Source: Dipteris shenzhenensis
Lineage: Eukaryota; Polypodiophyta; Polypodiopsida; Gleicheniales
Length of the DNA stretch: 64,000 bases
Direction: 5' to 3' (one strand)
Assembly: GCA_047967505.1 (NCBI GenBank)
Contig: CM106541.1
Below, piece after piece: positions 44,867-55,600 of the stretch (positions are counted from its first letter, which is position 1; each line of letters starts with the position of its first letter). A program made the position numbers and the translations under genes. The notes under the pieces were generated by a model. It saw only the letters and a list, made by a program, of their open reading frames with translations. It was not told the DNA's origin and ran no database searches.

Positions 44867-46240
44867 GTAAAGCATGCATAGATAGTCCATTTAGAAAGTT
44901 GTACTCGGTTCCCTATGATCCAGACTATTTACAGAATGTAGACATATTTCAAATGCAAATGCTTTCTATAATCGATATATCCCTAAACATTTCTAAAGGT
45001 ATTACATTTAGCAATAGGTATACTACAAAGGAGATTGATGTTGGATAATCTACTAATAAGTTGGAATTGCCAACAAACTATCAACAACGAAACACATTCT
45101 AGCGTTTAACTCTAGAACAAATCCCATATTTAAAAAATACTTAACAATGTATCAACGACCGCATCTAAAACTAAGAGTAAGTGTTCTTTCTACAGAAGTT
45201 ATTTCTGATATTCTTGAAAGACACTCTGCTGACTCACCATTCGATCTTATGAAAATTGCACATGAGGACAACTACTTGTCATTACTAGAACAAATTAACA
45301 TGCTACCTACAACTCATCAATTCATCACAAGAAGTCGGCACAATTGTACTTCGTGATTCAACAAGAATTATTGAGCATCAGCCCATAACATCTATGGAAG
45401 GTCTGTCACAATGTGATGAATTAACACTTGAGTATGCATTATTCCCATTCCTCTATCCTTTCGGATATGGTGCTCATAATGGCAAGATGTTCTTCAACAT
45501 ATATTTAAAAATGAGAATATCAACATTGTTCTCCGTGTTCACTCTTTACAAACCATACTTGTTATTGATGTACCAAATACGTCAATCTATTATAATGGCA
45601 AATTCTACTCAAACTACAGTATTACAAAGAGATATTAACTGACAAAGACAACAAGATCCAAGAATATCTAAACAAGAGATAATTAGACATATTCTTAAGT
45701 TTCAAATACCAAGTTCTATTCCTGGATCTCCTTCATGGCACCGTAGAAACTTAAAAGATCTAATGGCAATAGTTGACATATGGCACCTTCCTAGTATATT
45801 CCTTACACTTTTACTGCAGATGAGGTATCAACCATAAGATGGTGTGAAATCAATCAAATAGAAACAATTGCTAAACAATTCAATAAGAACTTCACATGGA
45901 GAGATTGTCCAGTTGAATGCGTAGTGCTCTTTCATGTTAGGCCAACATGCAATCTATTTGACTCAAGCATAAACCACAAATGCAAATACAGATTTCCATA
46001 TCCTATACATTTAGAAACTAAACCTATTTTAGATCCTCTCACACAAAGATGGATCTACTTCCGTCCATCCCTAGAACATCGTAATGTCGTTCCATACCAT
46101 GCAGGAATATTACTCTTGTGGCAAGCACATATGAATATTCAAAAAATAACCAACACAGGCCTATCATATTATCTTCTAAAATATGCTATGAAAACAAAAC
46201 CCATGGCACTTCTATTTAAAACTATAGTAAAGTCATAGTA
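44860..46240 (+). pseudogene. Helitron replication-initiator (Rep/HUH) remnant
   Basis: Plus-strand fragments match the N-terminal half of plant Helitron RepHel proteins. 45394-45490 has YALFPFLYPFGYGAHNG. 45720-45830 reads (in changing frames) SWHRRNLKDLMAIVDIWHLP and a LTLTADE-like segment. 45840-45960 has the arm before DCPVECVVLFHVRP. 45975-46190 has CKYRFPYPIHLETKP, NVVPYHAGILLLWQAHMNIQ and SYYLLKYAMK. The last keeps both Tyr of the YYxxKY rolling-circle motif. The helicase half is absent after 46240. Stops are frequent, so it is not active. Confidence 0.8.
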
Positions 46241-46940
46241 TTGAAGGACTCTTAATTCATAGCATATATTACTCAATTTTTTTCATTTTCAAAACATTAC
46301 TAATTTTTTCCAAAACTCAAAAAATATTTCATGTATGAACTATTATTTAAAAATGCTTTTAAATATGTCATGTTTTTAGTGATATATAACTCCATTTAAA
46401 ACAAATCCAATAATAATTACTTTTAAGTATACTACATAAATTTTCATGAATTGTTACTCTTATAAAATATTGTATTGTATTTCAAATATTTCTACTATTA
46501 TAGTGCTCTTCTTGATATCATAATTAATTCTTCTCAAATCGCAAGTTTACATAATGCATCCTATAGATACATATTGCGGTCATCCAAGTGTCATGGAGAA
46601 CTTGACCTACTAAAATTGCAAGTTTACATAAATGTATGTTATAAATTCACTTTATAAATTAAGTCAAAATGGAAAATATTATTTAAAAATTTCTAAGAGA
46701 TAGCACTAAATTCATTTATACATATTCTAGCTAGTTATATATATATATATATACAAACACAAGCGTTGTTGACTTTAGCGAGGCCTTCTGAGAGATGCAA
46801 GTTATGGTTTGGGTATGAGAGGGAGAGTTCCAGGACTAAGTCTTCCGGGCGGGTATGCCACACGTAAGTGGCAACTACCGAGAGTAGGTACGGGGTGAGC
46901 TCTCGCCCATTTTGGAACTACGACGTTAAGAAGAAGAAAG
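46241..46940. other. AT-rich interval after the Helitron remnant
   Basis: Very AT-rich to about 46760 and including a (TA)n run at 46737-46754, then more GC-balanced sequence. No gene seen. It may hold the promoter of the Vps62-like gene, but no element can be pinned down. Confidence 0.45.
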
Positions 46941-46952
46941 TGCTCTCAAGAG

Positions 46953-47092
46953 ATGGAGATCACGATCAACATGGCAACGGCGATGGAATTGGAGACTCTT
47001 TCCATCGATTGCTTTGCCTGGCTTTCGCATCTCTTCTGCCATTGCATCCACCTGCTGCTCTCCGCCCGAAAATCGTTTCACTTCGCCATCAG
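46953..47092 (+). other. Possible upstream exon of the Vps62-like gene, weak
   Basis: An ATG at 46953 opens a frame with balanced composition, and CAG|GTTTGC at 47092/47093 looks like a splice donor. The encoded residues resemble nothing known, and the phase does not fit the candidate exon at 47614. It could equally be 5' UTR. Confidence 0.2.
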
Positions 47093-47613
47093 GTTTGCTT
47101 CTTCCTTGCCGCTTTTGCCCTTTCCGCGCCGTTGGATTTGGTGTCTTCGCGTGAGATCGAACCCCCCGGGATAGCTTTGCGTTGACATAATAGCTTAGGA
47201 AACTTGGAAGTGGGATTGCTTCCTGCGCAGGAGTGGCGCGTTTGTATGTGAAGTATTTAAAAGATAGAGTGAGGGACGAGCACATTGATCCTTTCCCTCG
47301 AGTGTTTTGGTTCTACACCTCGGTTTGCAGGAACGAAAGCATTCTTTCTTGTGTTTACGAAGCATCTTGCACGTTTTGTCGATTGAGAAACGTTGCCTTG
47401 AAAGAAAGTGTCGAAGAGCGATGAATTCAGCGTAATTCCTTAGTTTATTTGGCGGATCGAGTCGAATCTTCATATTTTCATTTGTTCATGCAGAATCAAT
47501 ACCCTAACGAGCTATATCGCAGTGAAGTTATTCATACTAAGCGCATAAGAGTGACTAATTTTTTCGATGTTTTTTATTGTAAGAGAAATTTCTAACGTAT
47601 TTTGTTTCTTCAG

Positions 47614-47751
47614 ATGGGGCAGCAAAGACAGCAAGCTTTTGCATACAATGGCCTTGCAATCCTCTTCAGCTTGCTCAACTGGTTTATGCTCTAACTTTGT
47701 CCCTTGTGTCTTTCGCATATATTGAGAAGTCTGAGCTTCCTTGGTCTAATG
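47614..47751 (+). other. Candidate exon just upstream of the main Vps62-like exon
   Basis: It follows a good acceptor (TTTGTTTCTTCAG) and ends at AATG|GTTCCG. In the frame that fits, it ends ...SELPWSNG, and its single leftover G joins the GA at 48215 to make Gly, giving LPWSNGTEFATGR. Plant DUF946 proteins have a similar LPxWPxGxGFATGR at this junction. The exon has no in-frame ATG, so the true start would lie in a further upstream exon. cDNA is needed to confirm it. Confidence 0.35.
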
Positions 47752-48214
47752 GTTCCGGATGAATTATTTTAGTTCTATGTACTTTTATTGTATTCGGAGT
47801 GTGTTGGGAAATCTTTCTATTGTCCGAGCAGGCATCTTGTAAGGGATTGTTTCTCATAAGCAAACTCCAACAACATATTCATGATATCTATTGTATATTC
47901 CTTTCGTGAACATGCCTTCCCATGTGTCCTAAAATGGTATCTTAGCCATCTTTGTTCTGAAATTTCACAACCTTTCTTCGGCTTTTATATCACTGCCTAT
48001 CTGCTATTCCTTGCCTTTGAGGTGCAGCATACTTTAAGTCCAGAGCTTTGGCATGTTTCTTTTCATGCATGCATGGTTCTTGTTTTTATCTATGCCTGAA
48101 TTTAGTCTTCGCTAGAAATGCACAGGGATGCGTTTTAGTGGTACCTTCATTTGCAAGAGCCACAAAGACTGTGTATGGCATTAAGAATAAGTAGGCTTCT
48201 GGGTTGCATTGCAG

Positions 48215-49893
48215 GAACAGAATTTGCGACAGGGAGGCTCTCATTGGGTGATATCACACTTGCCCAGATAAGTTCGTTTGAACAGGTGTGGCGCACCTTT
48301 GAAGGTGGTATAGAAAATCAAGGGGCAACATTTTCTAAGCCTGTTAATCTTCCTCCTGGATTTTTTTGCCTTGGATATTTGTGTCAGTCAAATAGAAGAT
48401 CATCAGAAGGGTGGATCATGGTTGCAAAGAGCAGTTGTGCTCATTCAACTCTCTTACACAATTCCTATTTCGCATCAAAAATTGACAGGAAAGGCCTGGA
48501 TGGCTCGATTGTGACAGAAGCAGGACATTCTCCAGAATTGTCATTTGAAAGCGCACAAGAGTCTGCTTTAGCAAGTCCAGTTGGGTACAAGCTTGTTTGG
48601 AGTAGTACAGAGTGGAATGGAAAAGCTAGTGGTACTGGCTACTTCTGGCTGCCCATTTCTCCAGATGGATACAATTCAGTAGGTTATGTAGTGACCAATA
48701 CTGCACGAGAACCAAGCACGAAGGAGGTGATGTGTGTTCGCTCAGATCTTACGGATCTTTGCAGGATAAACGAATTGATCTGGGAAGCAAATACAACGAC
48801 TGCCTTCAGCATTTGGAATTTAGAGCCTTTTGTGATTGCCACAGGAGCGAAGGGGATCCCTGCAGGTACTTTCTATTGCAGCAATAATTCAAGTGGTAAC
48901 AGCACCATCCCTATTGCTTGTTTAAAGAATGCAGCTTCAAGATTCAGCGCAATGCCTTACCTAATTGAAGTGCACGACTTAATAAGAAATTATGGACCAA
49001 CAATCTTCTTTCATCCAGATGAGAAGTATTTTCCTTCTTCTGTCTCCTGGCTGTTTAGAAAAGGTGTCTTCCTCCATTCAAAAGGGGATTCAGCACCTGT
49101 TTTAGTCTCCTTGGATGGCTCAAATTTACCAGTAGGTGGTATGGATGACGATGAGTACTGGATAGACTTCCCTGATGATGGTAATTCAGATACAATAGAG
49201 GCAGGGGATCTGTCTAGTGCAGAGGTATACATACATGTCAAACCTATGTTAGGGGGAATGTTCACCGATCTTGCAATGTGGATATATTATCCTTTCAACG
49301 GGGCTGCCACTGCAAAGATTGAGATGATTGACTTGAAACTTGGGAAAATTGGGGAGCACGTCTCAGACTGGGAGCACTTCACACTTAGGATTAGTAACTT
49401 TACAGGAAAGCTGTGGGCTGTGTACCTGGGACAGCATGCTGGTGGCACATGGCTTAATGCTTCTGACATGGAGTATATTGAAGGTAGCAAGTGTATTATC
49501 TATTCATCTAAGCATGGTCATGCAAGCTATGCCCATCCAGGACTTGTTCTTCAGGGAAATCATGGAGTAGGTATCAGAAATGATACAGCCAAGAGCAGTT
49601 TTTTTTTGGAGAGCAACAAAAACTATCAGATAATATCAGCAGATTACTTGTCTATACATGGAAATGGGAATGCTATTGAAGAGCCTGCATGGCTACAATA
49701 CATGAGAAAATGGGGACCCAAGGTCAAGTATGATTCACGAGATGAGCTTGATAAGGTTATACGAAAGCTTCCTCCTTTTTTAAGGTCAAAATTGCGATCT
49801 TTTGCCAACAAATTTCCAGATGAGGTTTTTGGTGAGGAGGGGCCTACTGGGCCTAAAGAGAAGGTTTCTTGGTTTGGAGATGAGAAAATATAG
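48215..49893 (+). CDS. DUF946/Vps62-like plant protein, main 3' exon
   Basis: About 560 codons without interruption, from a splice acceptor (TTGCATTGCAG, ending 48214) to TAG 49891-49893. It matches the plant DUF946 (Vps62-related) family along its length: FATGRLSLGDITLAQIS, GATFSKPVNLPPGFFCLGY, GYFWLPISPDGY, CVRSDLTDLC, GPTIFFHPDEKYFPSSVSWL, HVKPMLGGMFTDLAMWIYYP, IGEHVSDWEHFTLRISNF, SSKHGHASYAHPG, GIRNDTAKSS, EEPAWLQYMRKWGPKVKYDS and the C-terminal GEEGPTGPKEK. No transmembrane segment is evident. The name comes from yeast Vps62, linked to vacuolar protein sorting; the plant role is poorly known. The N-terminal exon(s) are uncertain. No damage is seen, so the gene may be functional. It is the only host gene recognised here. 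Confidence 0.9.
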
Positions 49894-50807
49894 GAAAATG
49901 GTTTCCTTTTTACAATTTACAACCTTGCTATTTCACTGCTGAATCATTTTAGGGGAAGGAAGCTACCTTCAAATTCTATAGGTTGAAAGCAGTCCCATGT
50001 AATATAATGCTTGAAGGGGTTTCTGAGCCCCAAGTATACAATTTCAATTCACAAAGAAAGACAGAGGGACATCAACAAGGACCCCAATTGTTTCACCCAA
50101 TTATCATCCCTTGACACAGCCATTTTATCCAACTAATTTTACTTGTTTTCAAAGCCATTCAAGGCTGCAGTATGATTCTGTTGAAGCGTTCACGGCTTTG
50201 CACAGGTCATATGGATGCTGCTCTACAGCCTCACCACTCACACTTGAAACCAAGGTGACACAGTCACAACATATCTGTAGCATATTTATGCAAAGCAAAT
50301 TCTTTCAATGTATTTTTTAAAAGCTAGCTAACTTGTTCGCTGTTAGGAAAACTTTTTCCAATCCAATTTATGGCATTAACACCTAGCTTTGTGGATGGTG
50401 ATGAGAAAGCTCGTCTTGAAAATATGGTGGATATTGAAAAACATTGCAAATATTTTAAATATTTTTTGGAGAAGTGATTTTTAATGAGAAATGCTGCATT
50501 AAGTTAAGGACCCATTATTGATCCTCCACATAGTCCTTTGGACCTTTAGAACCTTAGGTTCTTTGTCTTGATCAACCTTTCACACATTTGATTGACGAGC
50601 ATATAAATAGTTGGAAAAAGGATAAATGTAGGCCTTGTACGGTGATTGTGATCAGAAATCACAGTAAGGATAAGATATTAGGGGTTTAGAGCAATAAGCA
50701 AAAGCACGCATGTGTCCACATCAAGGAGCTCAGCTTACCATGATCCTTAGTATGTGCTTACATATTGGCAATTCATAAAGAAAAATGAGCTTATCAATAC
50801 TAGAATT

Positions 50808-50847
50808 ATTGTGTGTGTATGTGTGTGCGCGCGCGTGCGTGTGTTTA
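50808..50847. repeat. (TG)n/(CG)n microsatellite
   Basis: TGTGTGTATGTGTGTGCGCGCGCGTGCGTGTGT, alternating purine-pyrimidine and so able to adopt Z-DNA. Confidence 0.9.
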
Positions 50848-51391
50848 GATTAAAAATTTTCATCAATAATTGAGTCATACAATTAATTTCATCAATTGGA
50901 TAAAAGTAAAAAAATGAGAACATATAATGAAAAAATATTTGAGACATATAAGCTGAAAACTGTGATAACTAGAGTTTGTAAAAATTTCGATCAAGATTTA
51001 GAAATTTTTATAATATTGAGTTTGATAAATATAATATTGAAAAAAGTCATCGAATACTCAAGCAGTCCAGGTTTCGAAATTGGGGTTTACTTAATTGCCA
51101 CCATTCAAATAAACTAGGTGTTAGAACATCATAGTTACGTTTGGTTAGAGAGGCAATGCTTTTTTTCCCTAGCTTGTTATCGCTTTACTTAGGAATATAG
51201 ACAACCATATAGATTCTTAGATAATTAAAAAAAAATTAAGCCACAAGTGAAAGTAGTCACAAGTGAAGTAAAAAGTGAATGAGTGATTTCACGGGGGTTA
51301 CATAAAAGAATAATTCATAGTTGAAAAAGTATACATATGTGTGTGTGTGAAGAAATGAGTATCTCTGTTTGTGAGATATGTATACTAATCA

Positions 51392-51398
<7 letters not shown>

Positions 51399-51435
<37 letters not shown>

Positions 51436-51443
51436 TGAGAGAT

Positions 51444-51476
<33 letters not shown>

Positions 51477-51487
51477 GAGAGAGAGAG
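51399..51487. repeat. Compound (TG)n(GA)n microsatellite
   Basis: About 13 TG units (51399-51424) pass directly into a long GA-rich run to 51487 with a few interruptions. Confidence 0.95.
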
Positions 51488-51765
51488 TTGGTAAAAAGGA
51501 CTAATAATATTGTAGCTAATTTAATTGTTTGCATGGTGATGTGGAGTTAACAATTTAGAATAAGATGGCACAAGTCTTAAGGAAATGAGATGCCAAGCTC
51601 TCTCACTTGTGATAGACCCATGAGTGCACGATGAATGTGGATGTGCATAAGTCCAAGGTGATAATTTTATAGAATTGGAAGAGTAGGATGACGTGGTAGG
51701 ATTTTTATGGTAGCCCTGTACTTGTCCCCGTAGTTGCATTTGGGTATTTTACAATTGGGAATGGA

Positions 51766-51770
51766 TCTAA
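51766..51770. repeat. Target-site duplication of copia A3 (TCTAA)
   Basis: TCTAA here equals TCTAA at 57257-57261. Confidence 0.95.
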
Positions 51771-52068
51771 TGTTGAGATATCAAGCCCTATCCCCGACAT
51801 ATCTCCTGGATGACTATCATTTATGTCACCGCCTATGTTAGTTGTACTCGTGGTGTAGTTAGACTACCACGTATGTTTTTGGTTTGGGTTCACATATGAA
51901 CCACGTATTCTAGGTTTTGACATATAGGGTATTTCCCTCTTCTATTGTATTGTTGTTGTGTGCAAAAGTGAAGAAAGGCTTCACCCTCCAACCTTGTGTC
52001 CTCTCTCTTTTGTGTGTTGTGAAGAAAGCTGAACTTGAGTCTCCTATCTCTCTCCCTTATTCTTTACA
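51771..52068 (+). repeat. 5' LTR of A3
   Basis: 298 bp. It differs from 56959-57256 only by AAGCCCTAT versus AAGCTCTAT. Confidence 0.97.
51849..51928 (+). promoter_or_regulatory. LTR promoter block: two inverted repeats, twin ACCACGTAT, TATA-like box
   Basis: Inverted repeat one is CGTGGTGTAGT/ACTACCACG (51849-51871, 2-nt bulge). Inverted repeat two is GGTTCA-CATA-TGAACC (51887-51902). ACCACGTAT occurs twice in direct orientation (51866-51874 and 51900-51908), 34 bp apart, with the ACGT core bound by plant bZIP/bHLH factors. ATATAGG (51922-51928) follows 13 nt later as a likely TATA box. The same block is present in all six family A LTRs here. The binding role is inferred. Confidence 0.55.
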
Positions 52069-52080
52069 TGGTATCAGAGC
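52069..52080 (+). other. Primer-binding site of A3
   Basis: TGGTATCAGAGC abutting the 5' LTR; initiator methionine tRNA type. Confidence 0.92.
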
Positions 52081-52270
52081 CTTGTTCGTGGTAAGGAGCT
52101 CAAGAAAGCTAGCCAAGTTTGTGGTGTCCTGGTAAGAGGACCAGTGTAGCTTTCCTATTTCGAGTTTGGGAGCAAATCTCTGCAGATAGCACAGCCAGAA
52201 GTGCAGGAGTGCACTGCTTCAGATTGAGAGGCCCTTCGCGGTGCGGCGAGAGCGCAGTATATGCTGCGGG

Positions 52271-52408
52271 CGAGGGCGAAGCCCTCGATGACTTTATTTT
52301 TTTGATTTGAGGCCGTTTCGGGGCCCGTTTTGAAGGCGGAAGTTCTTCGCAGGCACTCAGAAAAAGGCCCTGTTTTTGCTGTGCGACCACCGCGCGGCTA
52401 GTCGGTGG
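52271..52408 (+). other. Leader hairpins of A3
   Basis: CGAGGGC-GAA-GCCCTCG (52271-52287) is a perfect 7-bp stem with a 3-nt loop. CCACCG...CGGTGG (52387-52408) is a 6-bp stem with a 10-nt loop. Both sit in the 577-nt leader between the primer site and the gag ATG, where retroelement packaging or dimerisation signals usually lie. The first is degraded in A1 and deleted in A2. The role is inferred. Confidence 0.4.
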
Positions 52409-52645
52409 AAAAGTGCCATAGAAATTGCATCGTATGCCTATGTGCAGAGATATTGGGAGTTGCAGATTCATGCCTGTTGCCTGTTGATGCAAAATCGTCA
52501 CGAGGAAGTGACTGTGTGGTGAAATACCACTTTCGTCAGTGTTGCAGATCTGCCCCTGTGAGGCTCTTTGCAGAAGTTTTGCTATTTGCCCTTCTGAGGC
52601 ATTTGCTGTGTTTACAGGTTGCTATTGCAATTCGTGATTTGTAAA

Positions 52646-55600
52646 ATGTCTGAGAATCTGTCTACCATTGTCAGTGAGAAGCTTGACAAGAACAACTTCC
52701 AAGCATGGAAGTTCAGGATGACAAACTTCTTTATGGGAAAGGGAGTTTGGGATTACATCAGTGGTGAAACTGCAGAACCAGTTTTGGGTGCTGCTCCCAC
52801 TCTTGCTGAATTGAAGGCCTTTAAAGAATGGCATGAAAAAGCCAGAAAATGCCTGTATTGGCTGTCCGTTAGCATTTCAGATTCTATGATTGTGCATATA
52901 CAGGATCTAGAGACGCCTAAGGAGGCATGGGATACATTGGTGAAGCTGTATAGCACAAATACCAAAGCACGAAAGATGCAGCTAAAGCAGGAGTTGCACA
53001 ATGTGCAAAGGAAAAATCTGAATATAAATGAGTATTCCTTGAAGGTGAAAGGCCTTGCAGATTCTCTTGCCTCCATTGGAGCACCTGTTGATGATGAGGA
53101 CTTAGTGTCCGTGACCTTGAATGGTCTTGGGAAAGATTATGCACAATTTCGGACATCCATTGGAGTCCGTGAAACATTTCCTGATTTTCAGGAACTTATT
53201 GCTCTCTTGCTGAGTGAAGAGCAAAGGAATGGTGGTTCAGCCACCTCAACTTCTCAAGAGACTACTTTCTACTCGAATACAGGTAGAGGCAGAGGTAGAG
53301 GAAGAGGCCGTTCTGGTGGCCGTGCAGGAAATCAGAACCAACAGCAACAACAGGAAAACCAGTCCTATGGAGGAGGACGTGGTAGTTCTAGAGGCAGGGG
53401 GAGCCAAAGAGGCCGTGGTTCATGGCAAAGGAACCAGCAAGTAAATAGCAGCATAGAATGCTATTATTGTGGAAAGCCTGGACACAAGGAGAATACATGC
53501 TATAAAAAGCAGAATGACATCAAAAGTGGAAAGTTGCAGCAAAGCAACTATGCATCATCAAGTGGGCATGGTGACGACAGAAATGAGCACCTTTTTGTGA
53601 TGCAGCATATGGTTAACTCCATGTCAGGAGATGCTGCAGCTTGCAATGATGTTTGGTATGTTGATTCAGGTGCCTCTAACCACATGACCAGTCATGGTGA
53701 GTGGTTTCATGATGTCAGAAATTTGGATAAGCCAGGTTATGTTGAAACAGGTGATGATACTGCGCACCCAATTACGCAGGTTGGTAAAGTGCCATTGGCT
53801 ATGCAGGATGGCAAAACAAAGTACTTGGCAGATGTACTTCATGTTCCAAAAATCACTAAGAACCTGGTTTCAGTTGGCCAGATGGTTGAGCAAGGTCTGC
53901 AGGTTAGATTTAATCCTGATGGATGTTTTGTTGAGGACTTGAAAAATAAGTGCCGCTTGGTTGCGAAAGGCAACAAAAATGGAAGAATGTTCACCTTGGA
54001 TGTTGATATGCCTGAGGTGAAAGCTGCTATGTTTGCGCATGGGAGAGGTGTCATTGCAGATATTGAGATATGGCACAAGCGCATTGGGCACGTGAATATA
54101 CAAAGGCTGAAATCTATGCAAACGAAAAACATTGTTGCAGGTTTGCCTAAATTCAGAGTTGAGGGAATGCAAAAGGTATGTGAAGCATGCCAAATGGGTA
54201 AGCAGGCCAGACATGCATTTCCTAAAAATGCTAAGGTGAGCAGAAGACCTTTGGAAGTGATCCATTCAGATGTTTGGACAACCAAAGCTGCTTCTATTGG
54301 TGGATGCCATTATTATGTGACGTTTATTGATGACTACACTAGGAAGGTGTGGATTTATTTTATGAAGCACAAAAGTGAAGTGTTCAGCCATTTCAAGGCT
54401 TTTAAGGCCATGGTTGAAAAAGAGAAAGGTGTGTATATTAAAGTGCTAAGATCTGATGGAGGGGGAGAGTACTTTTCAGAAGAATTTTGTGAATATCTGA
54501 AAGAACAGGGAATTCAAAGGAAGTACTCATGCAGGTCTACCCCTCAGCAGAATGGGGTTGCAGAAAGGAAGAACAGGCATATTGCAGAAGTAGGACGGGC
54601 GATCCTAAATGAGAAAAACATGCCTGATTATTTTTGGGCTGAAGCAGTAGCAACTGCTGTTTATATTATGAACAGAACCCCCACTGCAGCTGTCCATGGC
54701 ATGACGCCTGAAGAAATGTATACAGGTCAAAAACCAGATATTTCTCACTTGAAGGTATTTGGTTGCATAGCTTATGTTCATGTTCCTGATGAGAAGAGAA
54801 CAAAGCTGGATCCAAAGGCAGAAAAATGCATCTTTATTGGATATGCTCAGCACCATAAAGGGTATCGCTGTTATAACCCTTCCACCCGCAAAATGCAAGT
54901 GAGCAGAGATGTTGTTTTTGATGAAATGAGCAGCTGGTATGCACCAACTGTTATGGTAGGAGATGCAGATGCAGGAAATGGGAATGCTGCAATAAATGCA
55001 GAGCAGCAATCTCAAGCCTTGAGTGGACCCAGAGAGTCCTCTACTAGTGGATCTAATGCATGGACAGGGAGATTGAGATCTAGTGAATCGTCACATGGCA
55101 GTCCTGATAGTGTTGTGCAGGTATCACATAAGGGAAAAGAAAAAGTGGACCATGCTCCAGTGTTTGATGTGTCTGCTGGTAGCTCTCATGTTGATGGAGA
55201 GTCAAGTGGCTCTGAAATGAGCCTTGATGAGGAACTTGGGATTCCTTCTATTGTTACACCTGGTGCAAGGAAAAGCAGGCATGATTTAAAGACTCCTGCA
55301 ACTGATCCAGTTGTACGGAGGTCCACTCGTATTAAGTATCCAATTGACAGGCTGAGATATGATGGGTATACAGCACATCACTATGCTTATATGGTCAAGG
55401 TTCTAGAGGAGCCAGAGCCCACATGTTTTGAGGATGCAGCAGGGCATAAAAATTGGGAAGCAGCTATGGATGAAGAGATGGCTGCCTTGGATGCAAACCA
55501 CACTTGGGATTTGATGCCTTTGCCTCATGATAAGAAGGCTATTGGCTGCAAGTGGGTTTACAAAGTAAAGCACAATGCTGATGGGTCTGTTAGCAGGTAC

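Larger units (their letters stand above)
49894..51770. other. 3' flank of the Vps62-like gene, no further gene seen
   Basis: The gene's 3' UTR probably ends within the first few hundred bases (AT-rich, with TAATATAATG near 50000). After that there are only short ORFs, AT-rich stretches and the microsatellites listed separately. Confidence 0.5.
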
